From Ascaris suum (taxonomy: Eukaryota; Nematoda; Chromadorea; Rhabditida; Ascarididae), in contig CM024187.1 in the NCBI GenBank assembly GCA_013433145.1, positions 14,063,826 to 14,127,825 on the forward strand: 64,000 nucleotides of DNA. Reading direction: 5' to 3'. Below the pieces are notes generated by a model. It did not search any database. It was not told where the DNA came from and saw only the letters and a list, made by a program, of their open reading frames with translations. Below, in pieces: positions 58,801-64,000 of this stretch (positions within the stretch are counted from its first letter, which is position 1; each line of letters starts with the position of its first letter). The translations under genes were made by a program, and so were the position numbers.

Positions 58801-60878
58801 GATTTCGTATTTTCGGACATACATAACCACAGCCACCATACTCTCTATTGAAAATATGGAGAGTGCAAAGCAAATCAGAATGCTACGCAAATACGGAAAG
58901 GTGGCATCACCGCCGAAGTTTTCGTTTCCGACGGTTTACTATTCAGTGATGACGAATGCTCCGACCTTTGCTGCGATGTTTTTCGAGCTTCAATTCTACT
59001 CTCTATTTAAAATACCCCTCCATGCAACCTTGCTCAATGTAATCAACGATTTCATACATGCGCTGAATTGATTTAGCAATAGAGAACGTTTACGTGCGCT
59101 TTATACATTGTGCCGAATAAAGAAAAGACCGAAGCAAGCCAACGAACTGCAAAAAAAAGCGTCATCTAAAGCGCTACAGCAATAAGTCATCCCTATTACT
59201 TTCAGCGGGAAAATATTACGTCAAACGACGTCTTATATTTGGCTCTATCCTTCACTAGCTCCCTCTCCCTCCACGCCAGATTTTGATCCACGAGAGTGAG
59301 AAAGGAGTGGGAACTAGAGAGGGAAGGGGAATAGGCAATATCACAAACGGACGCATAATTCGATCAGCGAATCACGTCACAAAGCACCTTTTTGGGCTTC
59401 TTAGCTAAAGGAGAGTGGAAACTCTATGATAAGTTGACCAACTAAAAACGCTGAGAAACCTTATATTAAATGGTTTTTTCAGTCGTCTTGCCGTAGTATC
59501 CTTTCCATTTGAACGACCGTAGATTTCGTAGTGACCTCATCACTTCAGAATGATGAAATGAACATTCTTTTAGGCGGTAACGTTTATTTTGGGGATGCTG
59601 ATAACAACTGCATCCTTCAAAGGAAACACTATTTTCTTGCTCTTTAAGAGGCTAACCACTTGACAAAAAAATTTAGGGTAGAGCCGGCAAATTCTAATTG
59701 CTAGAATCGGAGATTCCCGATTCTCGACAACAGCGGTTTGTTGCTTCAAGGGGCCCTCAAAACACCATACTGCTGGAAGGTCTCTGAGGCTCGACGCTTC
59801 CGACTCAGGTCCTATGCACGCCGCTCCGAGCACGTTGACAAACAACGCCCTGTCACTCGAGGAGGGTTCGAAGGTAAACTAGCTTTCGGAGGCCCCTACA
59901 ACTTCGGACTCTCATGCAAGACCCACTTCAGAGTCTCGAGCCATCAGTAAAAACGGCGTAAGCTTGCGGCCCTCTCCGCTCTCAGCCTACGCTTTTATGT
60001 TTCAAACTGAGCCTCAAAAACAGCATCGTCCGTGTTGAAGTTTTGTAGCTAACAATGACAACGGTGTCGACAATGCGTGCGAGCGCAAAGAAAACAAAGA
60101 GTTTGCTGATCGGCCGAGTAGAAATATAGCTCATAAGAATATCAAGGTTGCGCATCCAACTAGAGGGCAAAGATGTGGCGGGCCGTAGATTGCCACAGGC
60201 GTCAACTGCGTCAACAAGTAGTGTTTATAAACGCACTCCAAAGGTTTGGCGAGTATGAAACCGTGATTTCGACTGTTGGAATGCGACTTTGTTCTTTGTA
60301 ATTGTATTTCATCGTCTATGGGCTGATAGTGTGTCATCAGCGCAGATTTGGTTGTTCGATAATCATAGCTTAGCTCAGTATCGTTATAACTGCTGATGTT
60401 GAAGTTGTCTTTGTGTAAGAGTTGTGTCACATACAAAGTAGCTCCCTTTTCCTCTCGAACTTTTCAGGCGTAAACGTTTGCTGCTGTGTATGGGACGTGC
60501 ACTTTGTCGTTGTCATTGTTTGCAAATGTTGGGCATCATGTTTGTGCACCGTCGTTGTCTGGGTGGATGGATGGTCATGCGTTTGTTTAGTGCGTGTTTA
60601 ACGTCGTTTTTTATATCTAGATACGATAATAATGGTTTGATTGCCCGAGTTTGAGATTTGATTCACAAGGTGGTGCCAAGGCGCCAAACAAGAGTCCCGT
60701 GCACAGCGGAATACGGTATCGATGCTGGAGGACGAGCCGCCTCAACATTATGTGGTGTTGGGTAACTGGCAGAGGCGAAAAGTGGTCGTTGGTGCACGGG
60801 GGGAGTCATCATCTGGAGCAGCATGCAACCCAAGTCGGCCGCTGACGGGAGTCCAGTAGACGTGGTCGTCGGCTCCAT
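39687..60878 (-). CDS. Voltage-gated potassium channel alpha subunit (Kv, non-Shaker T1 type)
   Basis: Thirteen - strand exons join without a phase error to give 542 residues: 60878-60715, 53996-53852, 52806-52625, 49635-49492, 47717-47607, 47201-47076, 46674-46536, 45259-45128, 44163-44052, 43134-42972, 42639-42584, 42233-42163 and 39770-39687. In order there are a disordered N-terminus (1-103), a T1 tetramerisation domain (about 104-215) with the H-x5-C-x20-CC zinc motif at 179-207, S1 (about 255-280), S2-S3 (about 335-381), S4 with Arg every third residue (about 392-410), S5 (about 430-455), pore helix and TVGYGD filter (480-485), S6 (about 494-515) and a short 27-residue tail. The channel conducts K+ across the plasma membrane on depolarisation, as a tetramer. 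The H-x5-C-x20-CC motif points to the Kv2/3/4-type or nematode KVS families, not Shaker. S6 has ALPIT where most Kv channels have PxP. Confidence 0.88.
39930..40165 (+). repeat. Diverged ~130-bp tandem duplication
   Basis: The pattern CTCGAAAGTCTCTATCTGTA at about 39946 recurs as CTCGAAAATCCCTACATATG at about 40075. It is followed in both by GAAC(C/T)TGA(C/T)GG(C/A)GA(A/C)CTA-like sequence and a CTCCGTCAGAGTA / CCCCGACAAAGTC block. The unit lies in the last intron of the channel gene. Confidence 0.4.
40729..40824. repeat. (AT)n microsatellite, about 96 bp
   Basis: Almost pure AT dinucleotides with one phase shift near 40806. It is in the last intron of the channel gene. Such tracts can extrude cruciforms and often vary in length; assembled length may be inexact. 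Confidence 0.95.
41697..42024. mobile_element. Foldback (palindromic) MITE-like element in the last channel intron
   Basis: Arms of about 131 bases (41697-41827 and 41892-42024) are near-perfect inverted repeats around a roughly 64-base spacer. For example, left GGCACTGCCACTTGCAAAAA matches the complement of the right end TTTTTGCAAGTGGCAGTGCC. There is no coding capacity. This fits a non-autonomous DNA transposon with very long inverted repeats. A clear target-site duplication was not seen. The left edge lies 139 bases short of the S6 exon's far side; the right edge is 139 bases from the S6 exon end (42163). Confidence 0.75.
42163..42233 (-). CDS. K+ channel: S6 exon, GC donor
   Basis: Encodes GKLIGSGAIVCGVMVLALPI then TIM. 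The S6 PxP position reads PIT. The in-frame 5' splice site is ATG|GCAAGT, the usual consensus for rare GC-AG introns; the nearby GT (GCAA|GTTTTC) would shift the last exon out of frame. Confidence 0.93.
42584..42639 (-). CDS. K+ channel: selectivity filter exon
   Basis: A 56-base exon encoding AVVTMSTVGYGDSVPQTVG. TVGYGD is the K+ selectivity filter. Acceptor GTTTCAG, donor GTTG|GTATGT. Confidence 0.97.
42972..43134 (-). CDS. K+ channel: S5 and turret
   Basis: Encodes the S4-S5 linker (LANFALTIRKSKKQMQMV), the S5 helix (AIVMLTVVVFFSTLVYFLEK) and DEPKTTFTSIPASFWW leading into the pore helix. Acceptor ATTCCAG, donor TGGTG|GTTAGT. Confidence 0.96.
44052..44163 (-). CDS. K+ channel: S4 voltage sensor
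   Basis: Encodes GISGENVRKVRWAFLTVRLL, then RVLRVVRIAKLGRFSPG. Four Arg and one Lys fall at every third position, the gating-charge pattern of S4. Acceptor TTTTGAG, donor CCAG|GTCACT. Confidence 0.95.
45128..45259 (-). CDS. K+ channel: S2 and S3
   Basis: Encodes IYFTLEYIVRFTVAPRKWPF, then RDFLNVIDLLAIAPFIFEL. The conserved E..R.. of S2 and NVIDLLAI..F of S3, the charge-transfer elements of the voltage sensor, are present. Acceptor ATTTCAG, donor ATTGTT|GTACGT. Confidence 0.95.
46536..46674 (-). CDS. K+ channel: S1-S2 loop
   Basis: Loop sequence (LTYPTYSKADGRAISPKVGS) ends with HPVFNYIENICV at the start of S2, as in other Kv channels. Acceptor ATTTTCAG, donor TGTGTG|GTCAGT. Confidence 0.9.
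47076..47201 (-). CDS. K+ channel: S1 exon
   Basis: Encodes WWKAFEITSTSFVVLSIAAL and ILGSIPEFQVPEG, the S1 helix and the start of the extracellular S1-S2 loop. Acceptor TTTCGTAG, donor ACACA|GTAAGT. Confidence 0.93.
47607..47717 (-). CDS. K+ channel: T1-S1 linker
   Basis: Encodes FKEKDYFIGLRCAKIRRRLW and YVLEGQTSSR, a typical basic linker before S1. Acceptor TTTTAAAG keeps the frame; the closer TTCAAG does not. Donor TTCCAG|GTGGGT. Confidence 0.88.
49492..49635 (-). CDS. K+ channel: T1 domain, second half with zinc motif
   Basis: Encodes YFDPIYDFYATGRLHVPKDL, then CFDKFMAELRFWAV and DECCSPFAQ. The H-x5-C-x20-CC spacing is exact; these residues bind zinc between T1 subunits in Kv2, Kv3 and Kv4 channels. 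Acceptor TTGCAG, donor GCCCA|GTACTG. Confidence 0.92.
52105..52198 (+). repeat. Two tandem copies of a 49-bp unit
   Basis: CTCCGCTAGAGTCGG...CACCTTACTTTGCCCAAGACACCCATC is followed 49 bases later by CTCCGATGGAGTCGG...CACCTTACATTACCCAAGATGCCCATC. They are in the intron between the two T1 exons of the channel gene. Similar CTCCG(N)AGAGT blocks occur near 40000. Confidence 0.6.
52625..52806 (-). CDS. K+ channel: T1 domain, first half
   Basis: Starts DTILRLNIGGSSYRIRTRS, the N-[IV]-G-G signature of T1 domains, and continues TLLGRFVRMN and ESDEYFFERVPR, matching the conserved EYFFDR segment. Acceptor TTTTTTAAG, donor CCCAG|GTGAGT. Confidence 0.92.
53852..53996 (-). CDS. K+ channel: N-terminal exon before T1
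   Basis: Acceptor TTTGAAG and donor GTCCAG|GTGCAT flank 48 codons of hydrophilic sequence (SNEGASLDHDSSISRFANN ... ATDVQ) that end exactly in phase with the T1 exon. The competing longer frame (53722-54063) is a shadow. Confidence 0.6.
53997..60714 (-). other. First intron of the K+ channel gene
   Basis: No additional in-phase exon was found between the proposed first two exons. The intron holds CA-rich simple sequence (56357-56412), a GGTACTA-type repeat block (56587-56800), a G-run (57581-57600) and an A-run (57703-57717). A + strand frame of 101 residues at 58766-59071 has no splice context. Confidence 0.4.
56587..56800 (+). repeat. Degenerate short tandem repeat with GGTAC(T/C)A cores
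   Basis: Units such as CTCCACTGGTACTAGTACCC, CTCGAATGGTGACGGCGCAC and CTCGACTGGTACTAGG recur at roughly 25-40 base spacing, with related GTTGGTACTA and AACGGTACCA upstream. The C/T-rich block is unlike its flanks. Confidence 0.45.
60715..60878 (-). CDS. K+ channel: proposed first exon
   Basis: ATG at 60878 has an in-frame TGA upstream. 54 Pro/Thr/Ala-rich residues (MEPTTTSTGLPSAADLGC...) end at the donor ATACC|GTATTC with two spare bases, matching the one base needed by the next exon. The long 6.7-kb intron and low conservation make this the least certain exon. Confidence 0.5.
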
Positions 60879-63800
60879 CGCTGGCCGACGGTGGATCGGA
60901 AGTGTGACACATCAGCTCAGGTGCGACTGCGACAGACAGCAGAAGACGAGCAGCGGCACAGCACAGTCGACATCGAGCAACAGTGATACAGGCGTTGTTT
61001 TAAAAGTGATTTTGACTTGTTTTTGTTCATTTTCACTATTTGTTCGCAAACCTCTGGGATCACATCAAGCTTTTTGTTGGCCTCCCTACCAGGAGGTCAA
61101 TACAAGTGGGGTCACTTAAGCGCCGTACGGATCTCTGACGAGCACGAAAATCGGCGACTTTTCTTTTGTCCAGCATCTAGCCAATATATGAGGGAACCTA
61201 TGCGAGATAGTGGCGTCCCTGATATCGTCTTCTGTTAGCCGTATTTCAGCGATCTGACCTCCCCAGAACTTCATACAGGCTACTGATTCACAGTTTTTCA
61301 AGTTGACGCTTAGCGTGAGAGCCTTCTGAGTTCCGCCCATGAGCTCCTGTTACAGCATCTCATGGAATTATTGCCACGAACGGCTTCTGATGCCAACAAA
61401 TTTTTCCCTCTTAGAACTAAATTTCAAAAAATTTCTCAGAGCGCAGATAAAAGTTGAGATTTTTTTTGTCATCTGAAAGTTTTTCAAAACTAAAGGCGAA
61501 TGGAGCTGTACATTTTCAAGCCAAGATTAACGGGTCAAGATGGGAAATTACAAAGCGAGCGAAGTGAGGTGGAAAATTTCAAACACGGTACTCTGGTCAA
61601 GTGGCGAAAACTAAAACCTAGCTATCTTTCAGCCTGTTTCTTAAGTTAAGCGCAAAGAAAGGGAGTGCTGTCCAATTACTAGAACCTTCGCTTTGAGAAT
61701 AATTCCCTCTGCAACTATGGCGCAAATTTCGTTCATTTCCATCCCATTCGCTAACAGAATACGTATCACTTCACTTTTCTGAGTACGTAGATCTCCTGCC
61801 AGGATAGATTTGATGTCCATGTCTTGTGAAAAGAGTGATTTTAAAAACGAATAATGTCTAATCAGCCGCTCCACATTTCACGCAGTTTACTCGAGTGAAA
61901 CATTTAATGTGGTTTCTTCATGCTCAATTTACACATATGACGAACGATTATCAAAGAAAAAAAACGTATAAAGCTTACCTCGGAATCATGGTGACTGCTC
62001 AACAATAAGCGCAAGCAGTAATAAGTCGATAAATGCGCACAAGCTGCTCACGACAGCAGTGTTGTTGCAGCGAAAAGAATATGCGGTGGAAGATCAAGCA
62101 AGTGAGGTGAACTCCGGAAATGTTCAGTCCAATAGTGCGACGAACATAACGTTCTCATAAAGGTTGTGTTCTTTTGAAGGGCTAACAAATCTGTGAAATT
62201 AACGGTTATTAGTCGACTCTTATGAGAAAAAACTTGGAAGCGGATAGAACGTTGGAATTAATTCAAGTAAATGAGAGAAGCAAAGAAACGTCCTATGATA
62301 TATGCTAACGGGACAAATCCCAACACATTCATGCGTTAACTATCATCTGTCCCACAATATAACCAATTATCGACGATCGCCAATTGCGTCACAGTCGCAT
62401 TCCTAAATATCCTATCCCTATTACAAAGGAAGTTCAAAATGATTCCCCATACGCACCGCAGTTACGTATCGATATAAGTATATCGGAATCTCGTGAGTGC
62501 TAATACCCATATAGAAATCTTCACTAACTCGACCACACTTCAGCCTCAGCCCTTTCAAAATAATGGCACATTTAACTGCGAAAGCACACTCAACATTTGA
62601 GAGTTGTGTCGGTAGAACTGAGAGGGAAGAGGTTAACGAAAAATTCAAAACTCTATAACTGACTCATAAATCGAACGTAGTGCAGGAGAATAAAAGCAAA
62701 TTTAAGTGTTTCAACAGTCGTCACATCTAATAAGTTTCTGACTGCAATGAAAGTCGAAAGAAACGCTTTAAAAACTCTTGCATACGTAACAGTCTTCTTT
62801 TATTTTACTGTGGAGGGGATTTTTTTACGCCATTTAACAAATTACTAATACGAAGAGATTTTACGTTAAAATGCTAGTGTGAATAGCATAATGGCACTTC
62901 TAGCTGTCGAACACATATGACCACTGGGCTGGTATTCGGTGTTCCAAGTTTAAGCGTCTCTAGGCGGTTTTCTTGAAGGCCAACATTAATGGATAGTCCC
63001 CTCAGCCTCCCACCCTAATATAAGCAAAATTAAGCGAACATGAATAAAAGATTTTCTTTTGAAGTTCAAAATTCAAAAGCTTCGTACGTAAATGGAAGTG
63101 GCCCTGTCTGTCCCAGAATTCGTTCAGAACTGAGCACCGAATCAGGCATTTTATCCGCAGAAATATAACTTTATTAAAACGCTGATAGTTGAAACCGAAA
63201 GGCGCTACTATCTCCATGTTGGTCTGCAAGTATCTTCAAAGGCCATCCCCTCTCTCTTTTGAATTCCGCATCTGCCTTTTGAAAGGTTAGGCGGGAAAAG
63301 TTCACTACTTCCGACAAAGACCTTCCAGTGTCGATCCAGTTTATTGGTTTGGCTGACAGCAACCACCAATGCACGAGATTCGGTCAGATGAAAGTGGACG
63401 AGGATTGTGTACCTTGCTCAGTGTCAGATCATTGAGGTTTTTGCCAAAGCGTTTAAATGATCACAAAAAAAAATGATTTATTTGGTGTAGAAAAGCACTG
63501 GCGGGTTCGGATGTGTTTCAGCAGACCGGCAAGCGCGACATGCCGACATTTCAAACACCCATGGTGACAACGTAGACGCAGCTCGTTTCATGCATACAAC
63601 CTAAACCTCGCTAACGCCTGCACACACAATTAATGAGAGGCTAGTCACGGCCCGATGCGCGTTATGAACTTTTTAAAATGCCCACTGAAAGCGAATGCGC
63701 ACTTACCTACGCTCTACGAAAGCATCGCTCCACAAATGCCTTCGTCAATCTATTACAAAAAACACTCAAACGATTTTTTTTTTCTTTGCAAAAGATTGCG

Positions 63801-64000
63801 ATATTCATCTATCAGAGAACTTTGAATTACAGCTGTGCACACAGAACACGGAGGAAGAATGCGACGGGTGGTAGACTGAATTTTCCCCTGGGGAAGGGAA
63901 AAAAACTGGGCCTCTGGGTTATCCATTTTCAGTTGTCATATCAGCAAGGCGACAGCTGCGAGATTTGAGAAGTCAACGTAGGGGCGTTTTTTTAAACTCG
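60879..64000. other. 5' flank of the K+ channel gene, no confident gene
   Basis: Sequence from 60650 to about 61000 is GC-rich relative to its surroundings and probably includes the channel promoter or 5' UTR. Beyond it only weak frames occur, such as 61641-61874 (-), which reads plausible protein (RTQKSEVIRILLANGMEMNE) but has no context. No tRNA, operon-like spacing or transposon was recognised. Confidence 0.35.

Noticed and set aside
58940..59010. Ser-rich - strand segment as an extra channel N-terminal exon
   Set aside because: No acceptor and donor pair gives the one-base-in, two-bases-out phase that an exon between 60715 and 53996 would need.

Overview
The window looks like nematode genomic DNA. 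Exons are short, introns are large and T-rich on the sense strand, 3' splice sites follow TTTTCAG, and two gene models (a LIM-domain ALP/Enigma gene and a voltage-gated potassium channel) match nematode muscle and neuronal genes. There is no bacterial-type operon, phage or CRISPR content. The species cannot be named; the long introns and decayed CR1-like LINE would fit a parasitic nematode. All gene models were built by eye from splice-site phase and protein motifs, without transcript data.

Layout. (1) 1-2941, + strand: the 3' end of an unrecognised gene, four phase-compatible exons ending in a stop at 2905 and an AATAAA at 2936. (2) 3883-16136, + strand: alp-1 (ALP/Enigma family, a Z-disc/dense-body scaffold). 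A LIM exon at 3883-4075 looks like the end of a short ALP-type isoform. A second chain of 13 exons from 4256 to 16136 forms an Enigma-type C-terminal part, with a 2-kb exon holding 48-bp tandem repeats and three C-terminal LIM domains. No PDZ domain was found, so the 5' part is probably outside the window. (3) About 17.5-18.5 kb, - strand: a decayed CR1/Jockey-like LINE reverse-transcriptase remnant. (4) About 18.5-28.8 kb: no firm gene; one possible - strand exon and a small dispersed repeat. (5) 28818-33521, - strand: a seven-exon gene for a protein of about 274 residues, with an acidic motif like that of GPATCH2 proteins and an R3H-like C-terminus. (6) 33.5-39.6 kb: no confident gene. (7) 39687-60878, - strand: a complete-looking 13-exon voltage-gated K+ channel of 542 residues over 21 kb, with T1 domain, S1-S6, a TVGYGD filter and a C-terminal exon reached through a GC-AG intron. 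Its last intron carries an (AT)n tract and a 0.33-kb foldback element. (8) 60.9-64 kb: upstream flank of the channel gene, nothing firm.

The recognised genes are ordinary single eukaryotic genes and do not form a functional cluster. alp-1 acts in muscle attachment structures and the K+ channel in membrane excitability. The most notable items are the PIT (not PxP) S6 motif of the channel, its GC-AG intron, the phase incompatibility that appears to separate the ALP and Enigma isoforms, an intronic miRNA-like hairpin, and the near-perfect foldback element.
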